From: CAVRQM01 sp964250775
GTDB taxonomy: Bacteria > Pseudomonadota > Alphaproteobacteria > Acetobacterales > Acetobacteraceae
NCBI GenBank assembly: GCA_964250775.1
Contig: CAXUHK010000001.1
Location: 4,177-68,176 of the forward strand
Length of the DNA stretch: 64,000 nt
Reading direction: 5' to 3'
Part shown: positions 23,701 through 32,899 of the stretch, in pieces
Layout: each line of letters opens with the position of its first letter
How positions within the stretch are numbered: position 1 is the stretch's first letter
Translations under genes and position numbers: made by a program
Notes under the pieces: generated by a model
The model's database searches: none
Seen by the model: only the letters and a program-made list of their open reading frames with translations
Told to the model about the DNA's origin: nothing

Positions 23701-25284
23701 TTACTGGCTGACTTGGCCGGTCAAGGCGTTCTGGCGAGCAACGGTCACAGTCTGGCCGCCTTCGAGGTTCACAATGAACTTTTCGTTGATCGCCTGATAG
23801 CGGACTTGGACATCCGCCTGGACGTAACCAAGGCCCGTGCGGATCGGCGGGTTGTTGGAAAGGTCGCACACGACGCTGAACGGCGGTGTTCCGTCCGTGC
23901 TGCCGAGTTGGCCTTGGTTCAGCATTCCCTGGAGAAACGATAGCAAGGTCGAGCGGATGTTGAAGAACAGCGCGGTGTTGATAACCTGCCCGACGAACTG
24001 CCCCATGCCGGCCGCCAGCGTGGCCGCGATGTAGTTCGTCATCCGGGTGTAGTTGTCGCCCTGCGCGCTGGCGTTGCTGCTGGCGTTGTGGCCGGCGCGC
24101 ACGGTCCAGATGTTCAGGTTGCCAGCGCCGGGATTGGCGATCACGTCGATGCCGGCCTGAATAAGCGTTTGCAGGTCCGCGCTCGAATAGGCAAGCGCCT
24201 GGCCGCTGCCCGGAAGGCCGGATTTCTGCGAACCGACCACGCTATACAGCGGCTTGTTTAGGGTGGAACGCTCCGGCGACAGGTTCGCGAGACGCCCGGC
24301 CACAAAGCCTTGCGGCGACACGAGACGAACCTGCTTCGTGGTCGGATCGGTCCACCAAATCCAGTCGCCGAACATCAGTTTTGAGGCGTAGCTGTCCAAG
24401 CCCGCCGTCTGCTTGGTGGACACGGCGTTCGCGATGTTGTCGCTGATTGGGCCGGTTTGCACCATGTAAATGCCTTCGGAAAGCCCGAAAGCGTCGATGG
24501 TGGTCCATTGCGTGCTGTCGTCGCAGTCGGACAGCAGCGCCACCGCACAACCCCGCCCGCGCAGCGCATACATGCCCTGGCGAGGCAGCACGTCGCTGCC
24601 GATCAAGCCCGCGGCAACGACATTGGCGGAACCATCAGTGCCGCCAGCAAAGGCCAGCCTAACAGGGGCCGGAGCAATGTTGGCCTGCGCGCCGCCTTGC
24701 GGTTGCGCGAACACAATTTGCGAAGGGCCGCGAGCACCATTTCCAGAATTTATGGCGTTCGCAATAGCGATCCATGCGGCCGAAGGAGTTGCGCCTGACA
24801 GGTTGTCAAACACTTCGGGCTGCATTCCTGGCAACGCGATGACAATGCGCCAAGTTCCGTTCTTCGATCCCTGGCTTATCGTCGCGACGATGTTATTGCC
24901 AACCGACCCCGTATAGCGTGCGTAAAGCACCAATGAATTAAGGCTGCCCGACGGATTGATACCAATAACCGCAGCCGTATCGGTTCCGTCTGTCACGCGC
25001 ACCCAGTTGAAAGCATTCGCGCCTTGCTGAACGGCTGTGAAAACGTGCGTGCCCATGTCAAACTTCCGCACTTGCGGCAGGCCAAACGCGGTCACGTAAT
25101 CGGTGACATTCGAGCCAAGCACGGGAACTCCGACCGGACCCCAGCTCGCAGTTCCGACCACGCCAACGACATTGCTGGGCACACCGTTGATTAGGATGTT
25201 CTGCGGCGGGACAATTTGCACATACAGGTCAGGAACGACCAAAGCAGTTGTGTTGATGGCACCCTGTTGGGTAATTTGCGCCAT
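23701..25284 (-). CDS. Phage tail sheath protein (527 aa)
   Basis: MAQITQQGAINTTALVVPDL has the usual sheath N-terminus. 'GTASWGPVGVPVLGSNVTDY' (residues 46-65) is the conserved 'G.a..GP.n.p..i.s...f' element. 'LYARYTGSVGNNI' and 'GYVQADVQVRYQAINEKFIV' (C-terminal handshake strands) are also present. It defines the phage as contractile-tailed. Confidence 0.93.
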   Translation of the reverse strand: MAQITQQGAINTTALVVPDLYVQIVPPQNILINGVPSNVVGVVGTASWGPVGVPVLGSNVTDYVTAFGLPQVRKFDMGTHVFTAVQQGANAFNWVRVTDGTDTAAVIGINPSGSLNSLVLYARYTGSVGNNIVATISQGSKNGTWRIVIALPGMQPEVFDNLSGATPSAAWIAIANAINSGNGARGPSQIVFAQPQGGAQANIAPAPVRLAFAGGTDGSANVVAAGLIGSDVLPRQGMYALRGRGCAVALLSDCDDSTQWTTIDAFGLSEGIYMVQTGPISDNIANAVSTKQTAGLDSYASKLMFGDWIWWTDPTTKQVRLVSPQGFVAGRLANLSPERSTLNKPLYSVVGSQKSGLPGSGQALAYSSADLQTLIQAGIDVIANPGAGNLNIWTVRAGHNASSNASAQGDNYTRMTNYIAATLAAGMGQFVGQVINTALFFNIRSTLLSFLQGMLNQGQLGSTDGTPPFSVVCDLSNNPPIRTGLGYVQADVQVRYQAINEKFIVNLEGGQTVTVARQNALTGQVSQ

Positions 25285-25287
25285 GGT

Positions 25288-25446
25288 TTACTGCTCCTGC
25301 GGAAAAGTTGGGGCAAGGATGCGAATGATCGGCCAGCCGGCGGCCAATGCCCCGGCAATCTCTTTGGCGTCGGTCAAAACGTCGCCGACGCCGCGCCCTG
25401 CTACCGGAGCGGTAATGACGTAGTGATAGGCCGGCGCGTCGCTCAT
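25288..25446 (-). CDS. Small phage protein upstream of the sheath (52 aa)
   Basis: Reads MSDAPAYHYVITAPVAGRGV, then 'DVLTDAKEIAGALAAGWPII' and 'RILAPTFPQEQ'. It is complete between close stops, on the coding strand, 3 bp from the sheath start and 9 bp from the preceding gene. No family known to me. Confidence 0.6.
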   Translation of the reverse strand: MSDAPAYHYVITAPVAGRGVGDVLTDAKEIAGALAAGWPIIRILAPTFPQEQ

Positions 25447-25455
25447 TCTGCTTTC

Positions 25456-26376
25456 CTATTGGACCGAAACAATCGGAGTGCCCGACCCGTCCGTAAGCGT
25501 GGTTCCATCTTCCCCGGCAAAGACCACAGCCGCCGGGAGGCTCGCGCCGAAGCCAACACCGTTGGCCGTGAGGCCACCAAACAGCATCGAAGGCAGCATT
25601 TCCACTAAGGTTGTGGCGTATTCGACCGAGTAGCGAAGGTCGCGCCGCCATAGGCTCGCTACCTCGGGATAGTCGTTCGAAATCGAGCCGCCATAACGAA
25701 CCATGGCGATCTCGCCGCCGGCCGTGGAAAGCCGCACAGAGCCCGCCAGCGCCGCGTCGATAATGGAGGCGATGGCGTCGCGAATTGGTGGATCGGGTGC
25801 CCAAATCGACACCATGAACGACTGCTCTTGCCGGCGAACCTCGCGCCCCATCTCGACATCAGCCACGACGTTTGCGCCAACCCGTGTGCTAGGCAGCAAA
25901 GTCAGCACCGCCCCGGCCGCGCTGGTATTCGGGATAGTGGCCGCAAACTGTGCCGCAACAGTCGCTGGTGTGTCGGTCGAAAGCAGGCGGTAAGCGTATC
26001 CCTCGGACGCCAGGTTGCCCGATCCGTTTGGGATCAGCAACCCCGCGACCTGTCCCGCGCCGCCGGTCCCGCCGAACGTGACCACGTTTGCCGTCGCGTT
26101 CGCGGTCAGAGTGGGGGCGGGCGCAGACACCACGCCATAGCCTTGCAAAAGCGGTTGCAGGGCGCGAAAGCGGGCTTCCGGGAACACGCTCACATGCACC
26201 TTACCCAAAGCCAGGTCGGCATTCAGGTAGTCCCGCTCCGGCCAGCCGACATACAACGTCAGGCTTGCGCCAGTCGGGCCTGGCTGGTAGTCGCCGCTGG
26301 CGTAATCAATGTTCGGAAACAGGACTTGGGCGATGCGCGCGACCAAAGCGAACGAAATGTCGGATACGTCCGCCAT
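25456..26376 (-). CDS. Structural protein, possible tail terminator region (306 aa)
   Basis: MADVSDISFALVARIAQVLF and 'LYVGWPERDYLNADLALGKV' open it. A Gly/Thr-rich insertion follows (residues 85-150), then 'EQSFMVSIWAPDPPIRDAIA' and 'SIIDAALAGSVRLSTAGGEI'. The latter helix-strand pattern is like gpU/terminator proteins that cap the tail. Placed between head-tail connectors and sheath. Function inferred from order. Confidence 0.55.
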   Translation of the reverse strand: MADVSDISFALVARIAQVLFPNIDYASGDYQPGPTGASLTLYVGWPERDYLNADLALGKVHVSVFPEARFRALQPLLQGYGVVSAPAPTLTANATANVVTFGGTGGAGQVAGLLIPNGSGNLASEGYAYRLLSTDTPATVAAQFAATIPNTSAAGAVLTLLPSTRVGANVVADVEMGREVRRQEQSFMVSIWAPDPPIRDAIASIIDAALAGSVRLSTAGGEIAMVRYGGSISNDYPEVASLWRRDLRYSVEYATTLVEMLPSMLFGGLTANGVGFGASLPAAVVFAGEDGTTLTDGSGTPIVSVQ

Positions 26377-27032
26377 CAGGTGCTCGCCGCGCGGACGTGA
26401 AGACGCCATCCAAGCTGAGTATTCTCGACAACTGACACGACGTAGCGGTTGGGGATTTCCTCCCCGTCCGTCACGATGTCGCTCGGCGTTGGGTCGATCG
26501 GCAGCGATGCAGGAAGGTAGATCATAAGCCAGCCCTGCCGGCTGTCGCCTGGCAGCTTGGCTTCTCCTGTTTCGCCCTTGGGCGACATCACGACTGCCGC
26601 CGGCCAGCCCGCCGCAATCGGCTGCATGGTGCTCGCCGCGCCGCCGCCGTAATAGGTGGGTCCCGGCGTCTGCCGCCCCGGCCGCGTAATCGTCACGACT
26701 TGGTTGCAACCGATACATAGCGGCGCGTGAAGCGGTTCGATACTGGCGATAAAGAACATGCCGAGGCGCGGCTCGGAAAGGTAATCCCCGACCTTCGCCA
26801 GCGTCGCGTCGAACAGGCCATACCACAGCGGGTTGCCGAATTTCGAAGGCGCGGAAAACTTGAAATCCGACTTGCTGTCGAACGCAGCCATCAAGGTGCC
26901 GCGCGAGTTGGCCGGCGCGATCGGGTTGCCGGAACCGGACGGGCGATACCACGGACAGGCCGCGCCAAGGTTCTTGGCGGCAATTCCGTAGCCGCGCCAG
27001 ACGTGCGCCTGGACGGCCGCTTGCGTTGTCAC
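26376..27032 (-). CDS. Head-tail region structural protein (218 aa)
   Basis: GTG start at 27032 overlapping the upstream stop (GTGA). 'AHVWRGYGIAAKNLGAACPW', 'RGTLMAAFDSKSDFKFSAPS', 'MFFIASIEPLHAPLCIGCNQ' and 'RYVVSVVENTQLGWRLHVRA' form a beta-rich protein found in the connector position. No named family recognised; possibly the stopper or a Mu-like neck protein. Confidence 0.55.
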   Translation of the reverse strand: MTTQAAVQAHVWRGYGIAAKNLGAACPWYRPSGSGNPIAPANSRGTLMAAFDSKSDFKFSAPSKFGNPLWYGLFDATLAKVGDYLSEPRLGMFFIASIEPLHAPLCIGCNQVVTITRPGRQTPGPTYYGGGAASTMQPIAAGWPAAVVMSPKGETGEAKLPGDSRQGWLMIYLPASLPIDPTPSDIVTDGEEIPNRYVVSVVENTQLGWRLHVRAAST

Positions 27033-27424
27033 GAGCGCAAAAGCTGGTTGCCGGTCTGCGCCAAGCCTGAACCGGGAGGGAAGCCAAGGAAGCGGCAAAG
27101 CTCAAGCCGCAAGGCGGTGTAGAGTGCCCGGCGCTCCTTGATCTCGTCTTTGTTGTGCGTCCAAACTGCCGCAGATGCGGTATCAAGGTTGGACCCGGCG
27201 GCCTGGATTTCCGCTTCCCGCAACGGCAGGTGGACAAGAAAGAACCCGGTCAGTTTGGCTTCTTCCACGTCGCTCAGGTCGGCCAGCCGATAGTCTAGCG
27301 ACAAGCCCATATAGCTGACATCGGAATAAGCCAGTTCGCGAAACGGGGACGCCATGGCGTTGCCCGCGACGCTGTAGCCGCAGTAATAGCGCACGTCTGC
27401 GAGCTGCTGGTCGGTAAGCGCCAT
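27029..27424 (-). CDS. Putative head-tail adaptor (131 aa)
   Basis: Mostly helical: MALTDQQLADVRYYCGYSVA, 'DYRLADLSDVEEAKLTGFFL', 'LREAEIQAAGSNLDTASAAV' and 'RRALYTALRLELCRFLGFPP'. It follows the coat gene and precedes the connector, like gp6/gp4-type adaptors. Assignment is by size, helicity and order. Confidence 0.55.
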   Translation of the reverse strand: MALTDQQLADVRYYCGYSVAGNAMASPFRELAYSDVSYMGLSLDYRLADLSDVEEAKLTGFFLVHLPLREAEIQAAGSNLDTASAAVWTHNKDEIKERRALYTALRLELCRFLGFPPGSGLAQTGNQLLRS

Positions 27425-27485
27425 AAAAGGTGCCCCAAGTGGCGGCGCGGGAAAGTATTCGCCCGCGCCGCCAGCTTTCAGGAAA

Positions 27486-28652
27486 TCAGCCGATCAGGGT
27501 CGCGATGTGGGCCTGCTTGATTGCGGCAACGCCCCAAGCAACTGCAACGTGGTAAACCATTTGACGGAACTGGCGATACAGCACGATTTCGAAAGTAATG
27601 CCCGAAACCGGATCGGTCACAAGCATCATGTCATCGGCCAAATCCTGCGAACGTCCATCCGGACCCATCGGCATTGCCGGGACGCGGGTGATGAGCTGCA
27701 TGGCGGAACGCGAAAAGCCGATGTTCGGAACGTAGCTGGCAGGCGAACTCACCGCCTTGCCGGTCGGAACGGAAGTGCGCAAGCCGGGGTAGCCCACCGA
27801 AAGCACGCCCGGAGCGGTGATGCCGGCGTTGACCACATAGTTGTTCGGGTCGCCTGCAAACGTAACCACGTCGCCGGGGTTCACGTTGCCAGTGCCGGAT
27901 GCCAAAGTCACGCCAGTAGCGCCAAACGCGGACGCGCCAGAAGTCAAGTAGCCGTTGCCGCTGCCGGCCGCAACCGCAGTAACGCTGTTGCTGTTGTGCA
28001 GCGCGAAGCCTTCCAGCGGCACGTCGCTGATAGAGCCGCCGCGCAGCAAAGCCGCCGAACCGGACTCGTTGACCTTTAGCAGAATGGTCTGGACGCCGCG
28101 CAGGTTGGCGACGGCGGACGAACCGAGCACGAGCTGGAGGTCGGTCTGCGGAGCGCCGTTGTCGTCGAGCAGCTTGCGGAGCTGCGCCACGTCCGACAGG
28201 TTGCCGGCGACGCCGAACGGCGTGGTCCCGGCGGTGCCGGTGGCGCGCGACGCGCCCTGATAAGCCGCCGTGAACAGGTCGGTCTCAATCAGGTTAACCA
28301 GCGTGCGGAACGCCTGGGCAAACTGGTTGACCAAGATGCCGTTGAAGGTGCCGGCATTGACCAGCCCGCGCTGCTGCTCGCCGTTCCACCGGATCGGGAC
28401 GTGCTTGCTCTTGCTGATCGTCATGGGCACGCTGTTGATCGTCTGGTCGCCAGTGTCCGGCGAGGTCACGGCCGGAGTGTTGTCGGCGGCCGTCTGCGCG
28501 GTCGTGACGGGGACCAAAATAGTCTGATTCAACGCCGCACGCTCAGCAGCGGTGTCTCGGGACACGGCAGGGATAAAGCCCACCATCTCGCGCGAAACGA
28601 CGTCCAACGCCTCATAGATCGTTGGAATAAGGCCAGTAATGGTGGAAGCCAC
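27486..28652 (-). CDS. P22-like major coat protein (388 aa)
   Basis: The start is GTG 28652 because AGGAG lies 8 nt upstream; a TTG 20 codons further up has none. 'ASTITGLIPTIYEALDVVSR' plus 'EMVGFIPAVSRD' matches the N-arm of P22 gp5. The central part has an I-domain-like Gly/Ser/Thr insertion, 'GDPNNYVVNAGITAPGVLSV'. The C-terminal 'DPVSGITFEIVLYRQFRQMV' plus 'YHVAVAWGVAAIKQAHIATL' also fits the family. A P22-type coat on a contractile-tailed phage marks a mosaic genome. Confidence 0.9.
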   Translation of the reverse strand: MASTITGLIPTIYEALDVVSREMVGFIPAVSRDTAAERAALNQTILVPVTTAQTAADNTPAVTSPDTGDQTINSVPMTISKSKHVPIRWNGEQQRGLVNAGTFNGILVNQFAQAFRTLVNLIETDLFTAAYQGASRATGTAGTTPFGVAGNLSDVAQLRKLLDDNGAPQTDLQLVLGSSAVANLRGVQTILLKVNESGSAALLRGGSISDVPLEGFALHNSNSVTAVAAGSGNGYLTSGASAFGATGVTLASGTGNVNPGDVVTFAGDPNNYVVNAGITAPGVLSVGYPGLRTSVPTGKAVSSPASYVPNIGFSRSAMQLITRVPAMPMGPDGRSQDLADDMMLVTDPVSGITFEIVLYRQFRQMVYHVAVAWGVAAIKQAHIATLIG

Positions 28653-28739
28653 CTGAAACGCTCCTGATTGAGGGTTGAAGTCGAGCCGAAGGCCATCCGG
28701 CCCGAACGCCAACCCCCATCCGGGAGCATTCCGTCAGTC

Positions 28740-29492
28740 TCAGTCGATCAGGGTTGCTTCCTTGACCGCCGAAACCTTCTCCGCTGGAGACAACGCATCG
28801 AACTGCGCCCGCGTCACCGTCCGCTTGCCGCCGCTACCGGCGGCGCCAGAACTTGCCCCGCCGCCAGATGCGCCGGTTCCACGCATAATAGTGTCGCGAT
28901 GGCTGTATCCGTCCACTAGCGTTTCAATCGCCTCATCAAAGTTCGCCAGCTCGCCGGGACGCGCCCGGCTGTAGATGCGGTTTCCGCTCTGGTCCTTGGC
29001 AACGACCTTGCCTTCCTCGATCGAAAACGCGCCGCCGAACCGTGCTTCCGCCAGGTCAGGCGGAATGGTCAGCTTCTCCGAAATGAACTTAGACCGATTA
29101 AAGCTGCCGCCGATAATCTCCTTGAACAGCGACACCTTCAAGCCGTCCCGTTCCTTGACCACGGGAGAATACTTGTCCTCGACCGCCTTGATGGCTTCCA
29201 ACTTAATGCGGTCCACTTCGCCAGCGTCGATCAGCTTTTTGTCGTCGAGGTTCTTCACAGTCGAGAGCGCCTTGCGCGCCGCCGCTGCATCCTCGATGCC
29301 TTCGAATGCCTTCAGACGCCCTTCCGCGCCCTCTGCGCGCTCGCGATGGCCCTTGGCTTCGGCGTTCAGCCGGCCGATGGTCGCCAGCGTGGCCGAATAG
29401 TCGAACACGACCTCCTTGCCGTCGTCCGCGACGTAAACAGGCTTGCCATCCACGACGGACACGCCGCCCTTGTCGTCCAGTTTCAGTTTCAT
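28740..29492 (-). CDS. Scaffolding-like protein (250 aa)
   Basis: MKLKLDDKGGVSVVDGKPVY, then charged coiled-coil helices ('TIGRLNAEAKGHRERAEGAE', 'DKYSPVVKERDGLKVSLFKE') and a Gly/Ser linker. A short basic C-terminal helix 'RTVTRAQFDALSPAEKVSAV' follows. Located directly before the coat gene, as scaffolds are. It resembles DUF6651-type phage proteins; no protease is fused. Confidence 0.75.
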   Translation of the reverse strand: MKLKLDDKGGVSVVDGKPVYVADDGKEVVFDYSATLATIGRLNAEAKGHRERAEGAEGRLKAFEGIEDAAAARKALSTVKNLDDKKLIDAGEVDRIKLEAIKAVEDKYSPVVKERDGLKVSLFKEIIGGSFNRSKFISEKLTIPPDLAEARFGGAFSIEEGKVVAKDQSGNRIYSRARPGELANFDEAIETLVDGYSHRDTIMRGTGASGGGASSGAAGSGGKRTVTRAQFDALSPAEKVSAVKEATLID

Positions 29493-29583
29493 CGGTCAGT
29501 CTCCCATTGGGCCATCTAGCCCGGTTGGCGGGGCCGTCCGGCCCCAGTTGCGCGAATGCGGCACCTGCCGCCCAAGCAAACCG

Positions 29584-30975
29584 CTAAGGCACGACGTTTT
29601 CAGCCACCGTTACGGCCGGCGCTTCCGCCTTGGCTCGTGCCATCTCCTTTGCGATGTCAATGTCGGGACTGATGATCCCGCGCCGCTTCATCTCGCTTAG
29701 CAGCGTCTCGAAACTCAGCGACCCAACCGACTTCATGCGGAACAGCAAGTCGGCAGACGCCTCCGCCAGCGTCGCGGCCCCGAAATCGCGGTAGATCGTG
29801 ACATGACCGCCTTGCTTTTCCCCGATCCATTGGGCCATGTAGTCAAGCGCGCTGTCCAAGCCGGTCTCAACGGATTGCGTGATGCGTTGCAGGTCGCACA
29901 TCTGCATCTCGTTGTCCGCGATCGTCTGGACTTCGGTCGCGTCGCCGGACTTGATGACCAGCAACTCCGCGCCGATCTGACGCATTCGGTCCTCAAGGTC
30001 GAGCAGCGACACGCGCCCGGCCTCGATCGCCTTGCCGGAATGCTCGACATACCGCAGATCGGCGTCCGCGCCTCCGAAGCTGACCAGCGAATTTGCACCG
30101 ACCGTAATCTGGTCCTCTTGGCTTTTGCCCTTGGCGAACAACAGCGGCACCCGAGCGACGTGAAGGATTGTCTGTTGGTCGCTCTTGCTTTGCCAGTGCT
30201 CGACGTTGGCGTGCCCTAGGTCCAGCATCGGCGGAACGCCGGTCATGAACGCCTTGCGAAAGCCGTAGAACGGCACGAACGGAATTTCCGGCAGGCTGGT
30301 CAAGCCTTCCTCGTGCAGCGCCCACGTCTCCAGGCCGTTGACCACGATCTTGCGGAAGGTTGCCCACGCGCCCGGTTCCAGCACCCGCACTTGCTCTACC
30401 GTCTTGGTCGCAAACGGCCCGTTGTCCTCTTCCACCGCTTCCAACAGCCGAAGTTGCGTTAGAATTTGCCGGCCGCCCTGGAATGCAGCCTTCCACCCTA
30501 GGATGTTCTTCGCGTGAACACGAACCATGTAGGGCCGAATGCCGGCACGCTTCTCGTCCGCGACACTAAACGCGCCGTTGGCGGGCGGGCAGTCCACCAA
30601 AATCCCTGCCAGGCCATACGCCAGGCACTCGCGGAACACATCCGCCGCCATCGTGTGCAGGTTTTGCCCCTGCATATCCACGTCCTCTAACAGCGCCGAC
30701 ACGCGGGGAGGAATGTCCTCCCCGATCGTGACCGGCTTTGAGAACGGCTTGCCCACCATGACGGAAATCGTCCGCGCGTAAGCCGGAAAAAGAGTCGCGG
30801 TCGAAAGCCGCAATCCATAGCTGCCCTCATCTTCGGACGGCCATCTCGGCAAATATTTCTTGCCAGCGGCGCGCATCGCGGCAGTTCCGCCCATCAAGGC
30901 GTCCACAATCTCCCAATCAGCCGACATCGCGGCGACTTGGGCGGATTGCAGCCGAACGCCGGCCCCTGGCACCAT
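29584..30975 (-). CDS. DUF4055 portal protein (463 aa)
   Basis: The start at ATG 30975 (MVPGAG) lies 5 bp after TerL. 'LRLSTATLFPAYARTISVMV', 'CLAYGLAGILVDCPPANGAF', 'VPFYGFRKAFMTGVPPMLDL', 'HANVEHWQSKSDQQTILHVA' and 'SGKAIEAGRVSLLDLEDRMR' are strong DUF4055 features. The family occupies the portal position in many podo- and myovirus-type genomes. Normal length. Confidence 0.88.
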   Translation of the reverse strand: MVPGAGVRLQSAQVAAMSADWEIVDALMGGTAAMRAAGKKYLPRWPSEDEGSYGLRLSTATLFPAYARTISVMVGKPFSKPVTIGEDIPPRVSALLEDVDMQGQNLHTMAADVFRECLAYGLAGILVDCPPANGAFSVADEKRAGIRPYMVRVHAKNILGWKAAFQGGRQILTQLRLLEAVEEDNGPFATKTVEQVRVLEPGAWATFRKIVVNGLETWALHEEGLTSLPEIPFVPFYGFRKAFMTGVPPMLDLGHANVEHWQSKSDQQTILHVARVPLLFAKGKSQEDQITVGANSLVSFGGADADLRYVEHSGKAIEAGRVSLLDLEDRMRQIGAELLVIKSGDATEVQTIADNEMQMCDLQRITQSVETGLDSALDYMAQWIGEKQGGHVTIYRDFGAATLAEASADLLFRMKSVGSLSFETLLSEMKRRGIISPDIDIAKEMARAKAEAPAVTVAENVVP

Positions 30976-30979
30976 CGCG

Positions 30980-32395
30980 CTACAGCCTGAACAGTTGCGA
31001 GGAGGCAGGTGGGTTGGCAGCAATCAGCATCCCGAACGCCCGGCTCAGCGCGTCCACCTGGTCGTCCTTCCGCCCGGTCGGAAAATCCCGAAGCTCTTCG
31101 ACGAACGCTGCGTTCCACGCGCCCTGAACTATCAACAAGTTCCCGACGTTGCACTGGGCCGCCACGGGCGCGGCCCGCGTCTCCTTGCTGCCGGTCTCTG
31201 GGCTGGATTTCACGTCATAGCCGGCAAGCTGGCGGGTGAACGAGAGCACCTGGCTCTTGCCCGCCTGCCCAGGGTCTTGCGGCAGTCCAATGGCGACGCC
31301 TCGCCCGTCTCGCGATGCGGTCGCCTTGATGGTTGCCTCGACCTGTTCAGGTCCGCCGCGAAACCGCACTACGTCCTCGACTATGAAACGACCGACACCA
31401 TCCCTACGCAGGCGGACCCCGCACGTCCAATCAGGATCGCCGGTGTTGGCGATGGTCGCGGCCAAGTCCCACGCCCGCACCGCGCGCCCGTTCGTCTGCG
31501 CGGCGGGTTCGACGCCGATCCTGGCGACTTGGAACAACAAGCCTTCTTGCGGGCGAGGCTCTTGCTGGTAGAGAGCAGACCATGCGCGGGCGTTGCCTTC
31601 GGCTTGCATCTGCGCCCGCACGTCGCGCAGCATCGCGCCGTAGCCGTAGCCGTCGTCGCCCCATAGCGGTTGCCCTGGCTCGCGGCCCAGCGGGTCGTTT
31701 TCAACGGCCAAAGCCGGCAGGCTCACGACGCGCCAGTTGTCCGCCTGGTATTGCAAGATGCGCCCGGCAAGGTCGTCTAAATGCCAGCGAGTCATTACCA
31801 CCACGATGCGGCCTGACGGCTTCATGCGGGATCGAAGGTCGCTGGCGAACCAGCGCCAGACTCCCTCCCGCTGCACTTCGCTGTCAGCCGCTTCCGCCGA
31901 CTTGACGGGGTCATCGATCGTAGCGAGGTCCGCGCGAAAGCCGCTCACGGCACCGCCAACGCCAACCGAAAGATATTCCGAGCGGATGTCCGTCTGCCAT
32001 CGGTCCTTAGCTTCGGTGTCCAAATTAACGCCCAACCGCACGCTATGGTCGCGAATGACAGATTGCACCCGACCGGAAAACGTGTCGGCAAGCCGGCTCG
32101 TGTGTGATGCCCCAATGTGTTTGTGATTGTCGCGCGCCATCATCCACGCACTAAAAAGCACAGATACATATGTCGATTTGGCTGAGCCAGGCGGCATACA
32201 GACGATCAGCCGATCGCCCGGAGTGTCCGCCACTTGTTGCAACTCGGCAATCAACAACTTGTGGTGCGCCGCTGGCGCAGCCGCATCCGGTGCCACGCTC
32301 GGCAGAGCAAAATCGCAAAACGTAGCAAAGTCCGACCGCAGCTTCAGGCGAAACCGCCGTTCTTGTTCCGCCAGCAGCGCCGTCTTACTTGTCAA
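30980..32395 (-). CDS. terL: Terminase large subunit (471 aa)
   Basis: Walker A CMPPGSAKST (66-75), Walker B region 'ADLATIDDP' (155-163) and coupling motif 'VVVMTRWHLDDL'. The nuclease domain begins 'RAVRAWDLAATIANTGDPDW' and ends 'GRKDDQVDALSRAF', giving the RNase H-like acidic residues. The TTG start at 32395 overlaps the small subunit gene by 11 bp. It would package DNA into the prohead. Confidence 0.93.
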   Translation of the reverse strand: MTSKTALLAEQERRFRLKLRSDFATFCDFALPSVAPDAAAPAAHHKLLIAELQQVADTPGDRLIVCMPPGSAKSTYVSVLFSAWMMARDNHKHIGASHTSRLADTFSGRVQSVIRDHSVRLGVNLDTEAKDRWQTDIRSEYLSVGVGGAVSGFRADLATIDDPVKSAEAADSEVQREGVWRWFASDLRSRMKPSGRIVVVMTRWHLDDLAGRILQYQADNWRVVSLPALAVENDPLGREPGQPLWGDDGYGYGAMLRDVRAQMQAEGNARAWSALYQQEPRPQEGLLFQVARIGVEPAAQTNGRAVRAWDLAATIANTGDPDWTCGVRLRRDGVGRFIVEDVVRFRGGPEQVEATIKATASRDGRGVAIGLPQDPGQAGKSQVLSFTRQLAGYDVKSSPETGSKETRAAPVAAQCNVGNLLIVQGAWNAAFVEELRDFPTGRKDDQVDALSRAFGMLIAANPPASSQLFRL

Positions 32396-32846
32396 GCTGC
32401 GCCTTGATTTCTTCGTCTGTCAGCTGCGACAGGTCAATCTTGACCGAAACGGTGCCGGGTGCCAAAGGACGGCCTTCTCCATCCGTAATCGCCTTGCGGT
32501 CGCCAAACACGACCGGATCAAGCGACTTGGCGCGTTGGTGAAGATACCAAGACCTTTGCGCCATAACTTTAGCGTCAAGCCCTTCCTCATAGACATTGTT
32601 ATATAGATCATCGTCCATGATGGTTTCGGCACGCAAAAACTTTGCAACCCTGACTTGCCCGGCAACATCCGGCATGTTCAACAGCCAGCCGGCCAGTGTC
32701 TTGCGATCCGGGTTGCCCGGCATCTCGCAAAACCGGCGAGTGCTGCCCTTGATGCCCATTTCCGCGATGAAGTCGCAGTAACGCTCGACGATCGCGCGCT
32801 TTTCGTCGTCGGTGTAGCCAATACCCTGACGTTCTTTGCCGGCCAT
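32385..32846 (-). CDS. Terminase small subunit-like protein (153 aa)
   Basis: 'GYTDDEKRAIVERYCDFIAE' and 'STRRFCEMPGNPDRKTLAGW' form an HTH-like DNA-recognition domain. It is followed by 'IMDDDLYNNVYEEGLDAKVM', 'RSWYLHQRAKSLDPVVFGDR' and a terminal strand region. Matches the 'terminase small subunit protein' family seen beside this type of TerL. Confidence 0.82.
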   Translation of the reverse strand: MAGKERQGIGYTDDEKRAIVERYCDFIAEMGIKGSTRRFCEMPGNPDRKTLAGWLLNMPDVAGQVRVAKFLRAETIMDDDLYNNVYEEGLDAKVMAQRSWYLHQRAKSLDPVVFGDRKAITDGEGRPLAPGTVSVKIDLSQLTDEEIKAQLDK

Positions 32847-32899
32847 GCCTTGTTTTAAGGCACGCCCGGCGCAACTGTTCCACTAAGGTTTCGCGGTCG